The position numbers and the translations under genes are program-made. A stretch of 64,000 bases of DNA, taken from Kosakonia cowanii JCM 10956 = DSM 18146. GTDB lineage: Bacteria; Pseudomonadota; Gammaproteobacteria; Enterobacterales; Enterobacteriaceae. Positions within the stretch are counted from its first letter, which is position 1. Every line of letters starts with the position of its first letter. Shown piece by piece: positions 28,970 through 37,613 of this stretch. The notes beneath the pieces were generated by a model that was given only the letters and a program-made list of their open reading frames with translations, did no database searches and had not been told where the DNA came from. The stretch lies in the NCBI RefSeq assembly GCF_001975225.1, contig NZ_CP019445.1, positions 62,001-126,000 on the forward strand, written 5' to 3'.

Positions 28970-29598
28970 AGCAGCGTCACCGTTTGAGCAAACTGTTTAC
29001 CCAGTTCCATATCCTCCTCCGGGGCGTCGGTCTTATCCAGCGACTGCGCGTAACTCAGCACCTCTTCGCCGGGTTTCGGTGTATGTAGCGTGGTTTTACA
29101 GCTCGATTGCAGCGCCGCGGGCAGCGTGACATCGCTCTCTTTGTCGTAGCGCATATCCACGTAATAGGTGGGATCGAAGGTCGAGAAGGTGTATTTCTGC
29201 CCCTTCAGCGGCTGCGGCTCCGCCAGCGGCAGCACAAAGGTCAGCACCGCCTGGTGCGCCTCACGCGAGAGGCCATACTCGCTCGGGCGGTTGAGGAACT
29301 TCACCTTCTGCCCGTTATGCCACACTTCGGTGAAGTAGTGCTGGCCGAGCACGTTTGCCATCACCTCCGCCGCCAGCTTTTTCCAGATCTCTTCGCCAGG
29401 CTTTGCATTACCGGCGTCATAGAGCAGGTCTGCGGAGGTGATCTCATCCATCGTCCAGCGCATTTTCAGGCCGGTAAACTGACCGTTTTCGCTAACCAGT
29501 TGCGTCTTCATCACGATAAAGCTGTGCGGGTGCGCCATAAGAGAAAACGATAAAAGCGCGAGAAAAAGCCCCAATACCCACTGTTTAACTAATTGCAT
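28960..29598 (-). CDS. DUF1007 family periplasmic protein, partner of the NicO transporter
   Basis: A 212-aa exported protein with a signal peptide (hydrophobic 8-20, predicted cleavage after Ala22). The mature form would then start with HPHSF, so His23 would be the N-terminal residue and His25 the third. This HPH start is a hallmark of the family as I know it. Two cysteines (in SSCKTTL and at the end, LLCQ) may form a disulfide. It overlaps the transporter gene by 10 bp and precedes it in a two-gene operon. A role in capturing or handing over a metal ion in the periplasm is inference from this pairing. Confidence 0.82.
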   Translation of the reverse strand: MQLVKQWVLGLFLALLSFSLMAHPHSFIVMKTQLVSENGQFTGLKMRWTMDEITSADLLYDAGNAKPGEEIWKKLAAEVMANVLGQHYFTEVWHNGQKVKFLNRPSEYGLSREAHQAVLTFVLPLAEPQPLKGQKYTFSTFDPTYYVDMRYDKESDVTLPAALQSSCKTTLHTPKPGEEVLSYAQSLDKTDAPEEDMELGKQFAQTVTLLCQ

Positions 29599-29735
29599 CT
29601 CTTCCTCACGTGAAAAATTCTGTGATGCTCCCCGGCATTCCTGGTCGAAAATGCGGCGGCTGCGCTGTCGCTCAAGATACCTTTAACTACGCTTATCAAA
29701 TAGCCCTTTTTCCAACCCTAACTGGACCCTGACAG

Positions 29736-31073
29736 ATGACCATGACGCTGACCCCACCATCTGTGCTCTCCAGCCCGCAGCGTCGCTGCCAGGTGCTACT
29801 GCTGCTTGCCCTGCCGGGACAAGGTATCACCATGAAAAACATCAGCGCCATTAATGGCGTGGATGATACCGTAGCCCTGCAGGATATCGCGGAGACGCAA
29901 AGCGAGATCCAACTTTACCACCGGCTTTCCATCGTTCCCTACGGTGATGGCGGTTACCGCATCGAAGGCACGCCGCTCGATCAGCGCCTGTGCCTGCTCC
30001 ACTGGCTGCGCCGCGCCCTGCGCCTCTGCCCGGAATTTATTACTGAACACTTTACGCCCGCTTTAAAAACGGCGCTTAAACAGCAGGGCATTGCGCGCAC
30101 ACTCTATGACGATATTAATCTGCATGCGTTGATCAACCTCTGCTCGCGCCGCCTTAAACGCTCGTTTGAGTGTCGCGATCGCCAGTTTTTGGGTCTCTAT
30201 TTGCAGTACTGCCTGTTGCAGCATCATAGCGGCCACTCGCCGGAATTTAACCCGGTTCAGCAGGCGTGGGCGCAGATGCGCGCCGAGTATCTGGTGGCGC
30301 AGGATATTGTCCGCCACTGGCAGCGTCGCGTTGCCGCTACGGCTCATGAGAATGAGCACCTCTTTTTAACCCTGCTGTTTATGCTGGTGCGTACACCCGA
30401 TCCCAGCCAGGACGATCATCAGCAGGATCACCGCCTGCGCCTGGCCATCAGCCAGATGATTGCCCACTTCCACCAGCTCTCCGGCATGTATTTCAGCGAC
30501 GAGCAGGGGCTGACCAATCAGCTCTATATCCACCTTGCCCAGGCGCTGGATCGCAGTTTGTTTGGCATTGGTATCGATAACGCATTGCCGGCGGAAATTA
30601 ATCAGCTCTACCCGCGCCTGATGCGCACCACGCGCACGGCGTTAGAGGGGCTGGAGACGGAGTATGGGCTGCGCTTTAGCGATGAGGAAGCGGGTCTGGT
30701 GGCGGTGATTTTCGGTGCCTGGCTGATGCAGGAGAGCGATCTGCATGAGAAGCAGCTGGTGCTGATTACCGGCGACGATAGCGCCAGAGAGCAGGAGATT
30801 GAGCAGCAGCTGCGCGAGTTAACGCTGCTACCGCTCACCATTCGTTACTTGCCGCTGGAGAGCTTCCGCGAAGAGGGTGCGCCAAAAGATGTGACGCTTA
30901 TCATCACCCCTTACACCACGCCGCTGCCGCTCTTCTCTGCACCGCTGATCCACACCGACGGGCTGCTGAGCGACCAGCAGCAGGAGCATATTCGCATTAT
31001 GCTTGAGGGCTCCCCTTCTGCGCGGCGACCGTTGGACGCAGGACCAGCGCTGGCAGTGCCAGCAACGCCATAA
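29736..31073 (+). CDS. csiE: CsiE, stationary-phase-inducible PRD-domain protein
   Basis: In E. coli csiE is induced in stationary phase (sigma-S, cAMP-CRP); the molecular role is unknown. The 445-aa protein contains PRD-type regulatory domains like those of PTS-controlled antiterminators (LSDEE-like FSDEEAGLVAVIFGAWLM and NQLYIHLAQALDRSLFGIGIDN). It aligns with the E. coli protein up to IRIMLEG, then carries about 19 extra residues encoded antisense to the 3' end of hcaT, a convergent overlap of 77 bp (30997-31073). A second in-frame ATG two codons downstream (29742) could be the true start. Confidence 0.9.
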   Translation: MTMTLTPPSVLSSPQRRCQVLLLLALPGQGITMKNISAINGVDDTVALQDIAETQSEIQLYHRLSIVPYGDGGYRIEGTPLDQRLCLLHWLRRALRLCPEFITEHFTPALKTALKQQGIARTLYDDINLHALINLCSRRLKRSFECRDRQFLGLYLQYCLLQHHSGHSPEFNPVQQAWAQMRAEYLVAQDIVRHWQRRVAATAHENEHLFLTLLFMLVRTPDPSQDDHQQDHRLRLAISQMIAHFHQLSGMYFSDEQGLTNQLYIHLAQALDRSLFGIGIDNALPAEINQLYPRLMRTTRTALEGLETEYGLRFSDEEAGLVAVIFGAWLMQESDLHEKQLVLITGDDSAREQEIEQQLRELTLLPLTIRYLPLESFREEGAPKDVTLIITPYTTPLPLFSAPLIHTDGLLSDQQQEHIRIMLEGSPSARRPLDAGPALAVPATP

Positions 31074-32151
31074 TAAAGAACAGCCCCTGATGCAGATGTT
31101 CGAAGAGGAAACCAGCGATCATCGTCATCAGGGCAATACTTCCGCCCATCGCCACGGCGGAGTAGACCGCCTGTAACCGGATCACCTCACTGCCCTGCCG
31201 GGCGGAGATATAACGCATGGCCGCCAGGTGACACACCGTGAAGGTGCCGCAGTGCAGGATCTGCGCGACAACCAGCCACGGCAGCGCAATGGTCCAGCCC
31301 ATCAGACTCCAGCGAACCAGACCGCACACCGCCGAGAGCAGCAGCAGATCGCGCGCGCTGAAGCGGCGGAACAGACGGTTGCTGAGCGTAAAAATCACCA
31401 CTTCCGCCACCACGCCCAGTGACCACAAATAGCCCACCGTTGAGGCGGAGTAGCCCACCGACTGCCAGTAAATCGCGCTGAAGCCGTAATATGCGGCGTG
31501 CGCGCCCTGTAACAACGAAACGCAGGCGAGAAAGCGCCAGTTCTGCACAATCAAGGTGCGCCAGGCGGGCCAGCCTGCACCCTCCTGCTGGCGGTTTTCA
31601 CCCTGTGGCATAATCGACGGGCGCAGCAGCATGCCGAGCAGCATTGAGGCGGTACCGATCGACAGCATCACCAGAATCGCCCGGTAGTCGTAAAGGCTTA
31701 CCAGTTTGCCGGTCAGCGCCGAGCCAATCACAAAGGCGATCGATCCCCACACCCTGACGCGGCCATAATCCATCGGAAACTGTTTTTGCCACGTGCCCGC
31801 CAGCGCATCTGTCAGCGGCACCAGCGGCGAGAAGAAGAGGTTAAAGCCGACAATCACCACCGCCAGCCAGGCGACATGGCTTCCGGCGTAAAAGGCCATC
31901 GCAAAGATAAGCGTAGCCAGCGCCAGCACGCGCAGGGCGGTGATTAATCGGGAGGGGTCGCTTACGCGCGGGGCAATCAACAGGCTACCGAGAAAACGGG
32001 CGACGAGACCGGCGCCAAGCAGCATACCGATGATTTCGGGGGTTAACCCGACGCCTTTGAGCCAGACGCCCCAGAAGGGTAAGAAGATGCCGTAACTGAA
32101 AAAGTAGGTGAAATAAGCGAGCGCCAGCCAGCGCGTTGACTGCAGAACCAT
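30997..32151 (-). CDS. hcaT: HcaT-like MFS transporter
   Basis: A 384-aa 12-helix permease of the nucleoside:H+ symporter-like MFS branch. It matches E. coli HcaT, the proposed 3-phenylpropionate carrier. I chose ATG 32151, preceded by an excellent GGAGGAAATC, rather than the 20-codon-longer frame. None of the hca catabolic genes that follow in E. coli is present, since glyA is next, so the substrate here is uncertain. The 3' end is overlapped by csiE on the other strand. Confidence 0.9.
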   Translation of the reverse strand: MVLQSTRWLALAYFTYFFSYGIFLPFWGVWLKGVGLTPEIIGMLLGAGLVARFLGSLLIAPRVSDPSRLITALRVLALATLIFAMAFYAGSHVAWLAVVIVGFNLFFSPLVPLTDALAGTWQKQFPMDYGRVRVWGSIAFVIGSALTGKLVSLYDYRAILVMLSIGTASMLLGMLLRPSIMPQGENRQQEGAGWPAWRTLIVQNWRFLACVSLLQGAHAAYYGFSAIYWQSVGYSASTVGYLWSLGVVAEVVIFTLSNRLFRRFSARDLLLLSAVCGLVRWSLMGWTIALPWLVVAQILHCGTFTVCHLAAMRYISARQGSEVIRLQAVYSAVAMGGSIALMTMIAGFLFEHLHQGLFFIMALLALPALVLRPTVAAQKGSPQA

Positions 32152-32289
32152 GATTTCCTCCTGAATCGAAGCGTTAGTCTGGCGGCAAACGCCAGGCCTG
32201 GCAAGCAACAATCAGGTAACAAATTTGCCTAAGCGCAGGTTTTGCAACATTAAAACGCGCCGGGCGGAATGCAGCACTGGCGAGCAGGC

Positions 32290-32321
32290 AAAAAAAAGCC
32301 CGCTTCACAGGAAGCGGGCTT
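32290..32321 (-). terminator. Rho-independent terminator of glyA
   Basis: On the minus strand AAGCCCGCTTC pairs perfectly with GAAGCGGGCTT across a four-base loop and is followed by a run of Ts (32290-32297 on the plus strand is all A). It starts 16 bp after the glyA stop. Confidence 0.95.
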
Positions 32322-32337
32322 GTTTGATTTTGGAAAC

Positions 32338-33591
32338 TTATGCGTAAACCGGGAAACGGGCGCAGATATCCAGCACTTTCTGTTTGGTGCGCTCGATTAC
32401 CGCTTCGTCATTGATGCTGTCCAGCACGTCACACATCCAGCCTGCCAGCTCTTTGACTTCCGCTTCTTTGAAGCCGCGACGGGTCACAGCCGGCGTACCG
32501 ACGCGGATACCGGAGGTCACAAACGGGCTCTTCGGATCGTTCGGCACGCTGTTTTTGTTAACCGTGATGTTGGCACGGCCCAGCGCGGCGTCCGCTTCTT
32601 TACCGGTCAGGTTTTTATCAACCAGATCCAGCAGGAACAGGTGGTTATCGGTACCGCCAGAAACGACGTTGTAGCCGCGCGCAAGGAACACTTCCACCAT
32701 CGCTTTGGCGTTTTTCGCAACCTGCTGCTGGTAGGTTTTGAACTCCGGCTCCATCGCCTCTTTCAGCGCCACCGCTTTACCGGCGATAACGTGCATCAGC
32801 GGGCCGCCCTGGCCGCCAGGGAAGACGGCAGAGTTCAGTTTTTTGTACAGCTCTTCGCTGCCGCCCTTCGCCAGGATCAGGCCGCCGCGCGGACCCGCCA
32901 GGGTTTTGTGGGTGGTGGTGGTAACAACGTGAGCATGCGGAACCGGGTTCGGGTAGACGCCTGCGGCAATCAGACCGGCAACGTGTGCCATATCGACAAA
33001 CAGGTACGCGCCGATGCTGTCAGCGATTTCGCGCATTTTGGCCCAGTCAACCACGCCGGAGTAAGCAGAGAAGCCGCCGATGATCATTTTCGGCTTATGT
33101 TTTTGCGCCTGCTCATTGAGTTCGTTGTAATCAATGTGGCCCGTTTCATCGATGCCGTAAGGGACGATGTTGTAGAGTTTGCCGGAGAAGTTAACCGGGG
33201 AGCCGTGAGTCAGGTGGCCGCCGTGCGCCAGGTTCATACCGAGAACGGTATCGCCCGGCTCCAGCAGCGTGGTGTAGACGGCGAAGTTAGCCTGTGAGCC
33301 AGAGTGCGGCTGAACGTTGGCGTAATCGGCGCCAAACAGCTCTTTCGCGCGGTCAATCGCCAGCTGTTCAACGATATCGACATATTCACAGCCGCCGTAG
33401 TAACGCTTGCCAGGGTAACCCTCGGCATATTTGTTCGTCAGCTGAGATCCCTGCGCCTGCATAACGCGCGGGCTGGTGTAGTTTTCGGAGGCGATCAGTT
33501 CAATGTGCTCTTCCTGACGTACTTTCTCCTGCTCCATAGCCTGCCACAATTCGGCATCATAATCGGCAATGTTCATTTCACGCTTTAACAT
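32338..33591 (-). CDS. glyA: Serine hydroxymethyltransferase
   Basis: A PLP enzyme interconverting serine plus tetrahydrofolate with glycine plus methylene-tetrahydrofolate, the main source of one-carbon units. The 417-aa protein starts at ATG 33591 ([12 protein letters not shown]); a second ATG six bases upstream is too close to the GGAG to be used. The PLP lysine lies in [16 protein letters not shown]. PurR- and MetR-like sites lie in the divergent region with hmp. Confidence 0.98.
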   Translation of the reverse strand: MLKREMNIADYDAELWQAMEQEKVRQEEHIELIASENYTSPRVMQAQGSQLTNKYAEGYPGKRYYGGCEYVDIVEQLAIDRAKELFGADYANVQPHSGSQANFAVYTTLLEPGDTVLGMNLAHGGHLTHGSPVNFSGKLYNIVPYGIDETGHIDYNELNEQAQKHKPKMIIGGFSAYSGVVDWAKMREIADSIGAYLFVDMAHVAGLIAAGVYPNPVPHAHVVTTTTHKTLAGPRGGLILAKGGSEELYKKLNSAVFPGGQGGPLMHVIAGKAVALKEAMEPEFKTYQQQVAKNAKAMVEVFLARGYNVVSGGTDNHLFLLDLVDKNLTGKEADAALGRANITVNKNSVPNDPKSPFVTSGIRVGTPAVTRRGFKEAEVKELAGWMCDVLDSINDEAVIERTKQKVLDICARFPVYA

Positions 33592-33703
33592 CCGCATCTC
33601 CTGACTCAGCTAACAAAACAACTCTCAATGAGGGCCCGAATTCGGGAACGGCTGACAGTATAACTGATTAAAATTCTGAGAACAGGTCTTGACAAAGGTT
33701 TTT

Positions 33704-33719
33704 GCGCAAACGATTGGCT
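33704..33719. promoter_or_regulatory. PurR-like box upstream of glyA
   Basis: GCGCAAACGATTGGCT matches the PurR pattern (ANGCAANCGNTTNCNT) at all fixed positions except two, including the central CAAACGATTG. It lies about 115 bp upstream of glyA, a known PurR target. Confidence 0.65.
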
Positions 33720-33788
33720 GCCCGTCACACAAGGCTTTGAGCAATAACGGGCTTCGGTCGGGAAAGGGATTTCTTTTCAGCTTTGTGA

Positions 33789-33801
33789 TGCAACTTCTTC
33801 A
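33789..33801. promoter_or_regulatory. MetR-like box between glyA and hmp
   Basis: TGCAACTTCTTCA fits TGAANNTNNTTCA with one mismatch. MetR activates glyA and represses hmp in E. coli. Alone this would be weak; position in the shared region raises it. Confidence 0.45.
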
Positions 33802-33855
33802 TGTTAGATAACCCCTCTTTCATTGCGCCCTTTACAATCTTAGGCTGGCGGTTAT

Positions 33856-33878
33856 AAGATGCATATAAAATACAACTT
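33856..33878. promoter_or_regulatory. NsrR operator at hmp
   Basis: A 23-bp imperfect palindrome in the 11-1-11 form typical of NsrR sites has the halves AAGATGCATAT and AAATACAACTT around a single A. It ends 29 bp before the hmp start codon, so NsrR would block the promoter until nitric oxide destroys its cluster. Confidence 0.8.
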
Positions 33879-33907
33879 TAAAAATGCACGTTTAGAAGGA
33901 AGCCATC

Positions 33908-35098
33908 ATGCTCGACGCTCAGACCATCGCCACCGTTAAATCCACCCTCCCGTTGCTCGCCGCTACCGGCCCGAAACTGACCGCTCACTTCTACGATCGG
34001 ATGTTTCAGCACAACCCCGAGTTGAAAGAGATCTTCAACATGAGCAACCAGCGCAATGGCGATCAGCGTGAAGCGCTGTTCAATGCCATTGCCGCCTACG
34101 CCGCAAATATCGACAATCTCCCCGCCCTGCTGCCAGCGGTGGAAAAAATCGCCCAGAAGCACACCAGCTTCCAGATCCAACCGCAGCAATATGACATTGT
34201 CGGCGAACATCTGCTGGCGACTATTGATGAGATGTTCCAGCCGGGGCAAGAGGTGCTGGACGCGTGGGGCAAAGCTTACGGCGTGCTGGCGGGTGTATTT
34301 ATCAATCGTGAAGCGGAGATTTACCGCGAGCACGCCGATAAAAAGGGCGGCTGGGAGGGGACGCGCGCGTTCCGCCTGGTAGAGAGAGTGCAGCGCAGCG
34401 CGCTGATCACCAGTTTTGAGTTTGAGCCGGTCGACGGCCAGCCGATCGCCGATTACCGGCCGGGTCAGTACCTTGCCGTGTGGCTGAAGCCGGAAGGGTT
34501 TCCCCATCAGGAGATCCGCCAGTACTCTCTCACCCGCGAGCCGAACGGCAAAAGCTACCGAATTGCGGTGAAGCGTGAAGCGGGCGGCCAGGTCTCAAAC
34601 TGGCTGCACGATAAAGCGAAGCCTGGAGATGTTGTTTATCTTGCCGCACCGGCCGGTGATTTCTTCCTCGATGTCAGCCCGCAAACGCCGGTATCGCTCA
34701 TCTCCGCAGGCGTGGGTCAGACGCCGATGCTGGCGATGCTGCACCATCTAACCTACAGACATCACCGCGCGCAGGTTAACTGGTTCCATGCGGCGGAAAA
34801 CGGCGAGGTGCATGCCTTTACCGATGAGGTAAGCGAACTGGGCGCGAACCTGCCGCACTTTTATCAACATGTCTGGTATCGTCAGCCAAACGCGGCGGAT
34901 GAGCAGGCCGGGTTGTTTAACAGCACCGGGCTGATGGCGCTTACGGAGATGAAAGATCGAGTGAGTGACGGGGAAATGCAGTTTTATCTCTGCGGGCCGG
35001 TGGCGTTTATGCAGTTTGCGGCACAACAGCTGGTGACGCTTGGCGTTGAGCGCGATCGCATTCACTATGAGTGCTTCGGCCCGCACAAGGTGCTGTAA
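33908..35098 (+). CDS. hmp: Flavohemoprotein, nitric oxide dioxygenase
   Basis: Oxidises NO to nitrate using O2 and NAD(P)H. The 396-aa protein has an N-terminal globin domain (proximal heme ligand His85, distal Tyr29 and Gln53), then the FAD-binding domain (RQYSLT near 206) and the NAD-binding domain ([17 protein letters not shown]). It starts with a good AGAAGGA site. A GC-rich hairpin after its stop (35106-35129) lies between it and convergent glnB. Confidence 0.97.
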   Translation: MLDAQTIATVKSTLPLLAATGPKLTAHFYDRMFQHNPELKEIFNMSNQRNGDQREALFNAIAAYAANIDNLPALLPAVEKIAQKHTSFQIQPQQYDIVGEHLLATIDEMFQPGQEVLDAWGKAYGVLAGVFINREAEIYREHADKKGGWEGTRAFRLVERVQRSALITSFEFEPVDGQPIADYRPGQYLAVWLKPEGFPHQEIRQYSLTREPNGKSYRIAVKREAGGQVSNWLHDKAKPGDVVYLAAPAGDFFLDVSPQTPVSLISAGVGQTPMLAMLHHLTYRHHRAQVNWFHAAENGEVHAFTDEVSELGANLPHFYQHVWYRQPNAADEQAGLFNSTGLMALTEMKDRVSDGEMQFYLCGPVAFMQFAAQQLVTLGVERDRIHYECFGPHKVL

Positions 35099-35105
35099 GC
35101 AGGAT

Positions 35106-35129
35106 GCCCTCACCGTGCGCGGTGAGGGC
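35106..35129. terminator. Hairpin between convergent hmp and glnB
   Basis: GCCCTCACCG pairs perfectly with CGGTGAGGGC across a four-base loop, in a 37-bp gap between two converging genes. Neither strand has a proper T-run after it, so it may stabilise 3' ends rather than terminate well. Confidence 0.55.
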
Positions 35130-35135
35130 GAAAGA

Positions 35136-35483
<348 letters not shown>

Positions 35484-35548
35484 TTACACGCTCTTGCCAG
35501 TCTGCTGCATCGTAATCGGTTGCTCACAGTACCATAATCATTTCGCCT

Positions 35549-36886
35549 TTACTCTTTAAAGTCATTGGCATCCAGTTCATGGCGGGAGAGGAGTTTGTAA
35601 AACTCGGTGCGGTTGCGCCCCGCCATCCGCGCGGCGTGCGTCACGTTGCCTTTGGTGATTTGCAGCAGCTTGCGCAGGTAGTTGAGTTCAAACTGGTTAC
35701 GCGCTTCGACAAAGGTCGGCAGCGCGGTGTTCTCCCCTTCCAGCGCCTGCTCGACCAGCGCGTCGCTGATCACCGGCGACGAGGTGAGCGCCACGCACTG
35801 CTCAATCACGTTCACCAGTTGGCGCACGTTACCGGGCCAGCTGGCGGTCATTAACCGCTTCATCGCATCGGTGGAAAAGGCGCGCACAAACGGCTTATGG
35901 CGGTCCGCAGACTGGCGCAGCAGGTGGTTGGCAAGCAGCGGAATATCCTCCGCGCGCTCCGCCAGCGCCGGGATCTTCAGGCTGACCACGTTCAGACGAT
36001 AGTAGAGATCTTCACGAAACTCGCCGCGCGCCATCGCTTTTGGCAGATCGCGGTGCGTCGCTGAAATAATGCGCACATTGATATCGATATCGCGGTTGCT
36101 GCCGAGCGGGCGCACCTTGCGCTCCTGTAACACGCGCAGCAGTTTGACCTGTAACGGGATCGGCATATCGCCAATCTCATCAAGAAACAGCGTCCCGCCC
36201 TCTGCCGCCTGGAACAGCCCTTCCCGGCTGCTTACCGCGCCGGTAAAAGCCCCACGCGCGTGACCGAAGAGTTCCGATTCCAGCAGCTGCTCCGGCAGCG
36301 CGCCGCAGTTGATGGCGATAAAGGCGTTTTTACTGCGCGGGCTGGCGTTGTGGATCGCCTGCGCCAGCACCTCTTTACCGGTGCCGCTCTGGCCGTTAAT
36401 CAGCACGCTGACGTCGGACTGCGCCACCATCCGCGCCTGTTCAAGCAGGCGCAACATCAGTGGGCTGCGGGTGACAATGGTTTCACGCCACTGATCGTCG
36501 CTGGCGGAGCCGCTGTGCTCCAGCGCATCATCGATTGCCTTGTAGAGCGCGTCTTTATCCACCGGCTTGGTGAGAAAGCTGAAGACGCCCTGCTGCGTGG
36601 CGGCAACGGCATCGGGGATCGAGCCGTGCGCGGTGAGAATAATTACCGGCATGCCCGGCTGCAGGCGCTGGATCTCGGCGAAGAGCTGCATGCCATCCAT
36701 CTCATCCATGCGCAGGTCGCTTATCACCAGATCGACCTTCTCACGCGCGAGAATGCGTAACCCCTCCTGCCCGCTTTCGGCGGTAACAATGCTGTAGCCT
36801 TCGCTGGTCAGGCGCAGCCCGAGCAGCTTCAGCAGGCCCGGATCGTCATCCACCAGCAACAGATGCGCCGGTTTGCGATTGGTCAT
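35549..36886 (-). CDS. glrR: GlrR (QseF), sigma-54-dependent response regulator
   Basis: Activates sigma-54 promoters, above all glmY, after phosphorylation by GlrK. The 445-aa protein has a receiver domain with phospho-acceptor Asp57 (VISDLRMDE), an AAA+ domain with Walker A GQSGTGKE, the sigma-54 contact loop GAFTGA and Walker B FLDEIGDM, then a Fis-type DNA-binding helix pair at the end (THAARMAGRNRTEFYKLL). Its start overlaps the qseG stop by four bases. Sites matching the known GlrR motif lie upstream of glmY in this same window. Confidence 0.96.
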   Translation of the reverse strand: MTNRKPAHLLLVDDDPGLLKLLGLRLTSEGYSIVTAESGQEGLRILAREKVDLVISDLRMDEMDGMQLFAEIQRLQPGMPVIILTAHGSIPDAVAATQQGVFSFLTKPVDKDALYKAIDDALEHSGSASDDQWRETIVTRSPLMLRLLEQARMVAQSDVSVLINGQSGTGKEVLAQAIHNASPRSKNAFIAINCGALPEQLLESELFGHARGAFTGAVSSREGLFQAAEGGTLFLDEIGDMPIPLQVKLLRVLQERKVRPLGSNRDIDINVRIISATHRDLPKAMARGEFREDLYYRLNVVSLKIPALAERAEDIPLLANHLLRQSADRHKPFVRAFSTDAMKRLMTASWPGNVRQLVNVIEQCVALTSSPVISDALVEQALEGENTALPTFVEARNQFELNYLRKLLQITKGNVTHAARMAGRNRTEFYKLLSRHELDANDFKE

Positions 36887-37596
36887 GGTTTCGCCTCCTG
36901 CTGATCGGTATCGCTTTTCGCCGGATGCGCGCTGTCCGGCATATCGGCAGGCGCCGGTTTGCGAATGGAGAGACGCCGTTCAATGTCGGTAAGGTTTTCC
37001 AGCTTGCGGGTGGTGGTATCAAGCTGTTCATGCAGGGATTGCTGCTGGGCACGCAGTTTGTCGAGCTCGCTGTCGGCGGACTGCTGCAATTTTGTGTAGC
37101 GGCTGCGCTCTTCGGCTAGTTGCAACTGTGCTTTTTCGCCATCGCGCCAGAGCTCAAACAGCGGGCGCACCTGCGCCGGGATCGACGGGCTTAAGGCATC
37201 GAGACGATCGGTATAGTCACGGCGCTCAAGGGGGGTAATTTTGGCATTCGAGAGCAAAATACCGCGGCGCAATGTCGCCTGCCAGGTGTTATCGGACCAT
37301 GCACGCGCTTCCGCACGCGCCGCTGCGGGCGACAAGCGCTGGGCGCAATCCATGCCGCGCAGCCAGAACAGCGGGTTGCTGTCGACACTCTGCCCCGACA
37401 GTGTCCAGATATCGTTGCAATCCGTTAATAAAAAGTCGGCCAGTTGGCGATCGGGAAGCTGCGGTTTTTTATTGTCATGAATGGCGCTTGGCGGCGTTTG
37501 CGTCACGCAGCCTGCCAGCAGCAGGCAAGGAAGCGCGCGCAGCCAGCCCGATTGCTGTGTCATCGCGTTGACCACGCGGGAAAAGAGATGCGACAT
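36883..37596 (-). CDS. qseG: QseG, outer-membrane lipoprotein of the GlrK/GlrR system
   Basis: A lipoprotein that in E. coli contacts GlrK from the periplasm and raises its activity. It is 237 aa from ATG 37596, with a lipoprotein signal ending LLAGC (Cys30 with this start). A coiled coil at about 155-205 (QLAEERSRYTKLQQSADSEL, then TTRKLENLTDIERRL) is well conserved. The start is ambiguous: ATG 37617 overlaps the glrK stop in the classic ATGA manner and would add seven residues, and ATG 37563 would give a short 18-residue signal. 37596 best matches the E. coli protein. Confidence 0.88.
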   Translation of the reverse strand: MSHLFSRVVNAMTQQSGWLRALPCLLLAGCVTQTPPSAIHDNKKPQLPDRQLADFLLTDCNDIWTLSGQSVDSNPLFWLRGMDCAQRLSPAAARAEARAWSDNTWQATLRRGILLSNAKITPLERRDYTDRLDALSPSIPAQVRPLFELWRDGEKAQLQLAEERSRYTKLQQSADSELDKLRAQQQSLHEQLDTTTRKLENLTDIERRLSIRKPAPADMPDSAHPAKSDTDQQEAKP

Positions 37597-37613
37597 ACTC
37601 ACCAGATTTATAT

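Larger units (their letters stand above)
33592..33907. promoter_or_regulatory. Divergent glyA-hmp control region
   Basis: A 316-bp region shared by two genes, with no coding sequence. Three sites stand out and are listed separately: a PurR-like box nearer glyA, a MetR-like box in the middle, and an NsrR-type palindrome next to hmp. The same three regulators act on this region in E. coli. Confidence 0.75.

Noticed and set aside
32269..33297. 342-codon open frame on the plus strand
   Set aside because: It is antisense to glyA, a gene conserved along its whole length, and shows no family resemblance.
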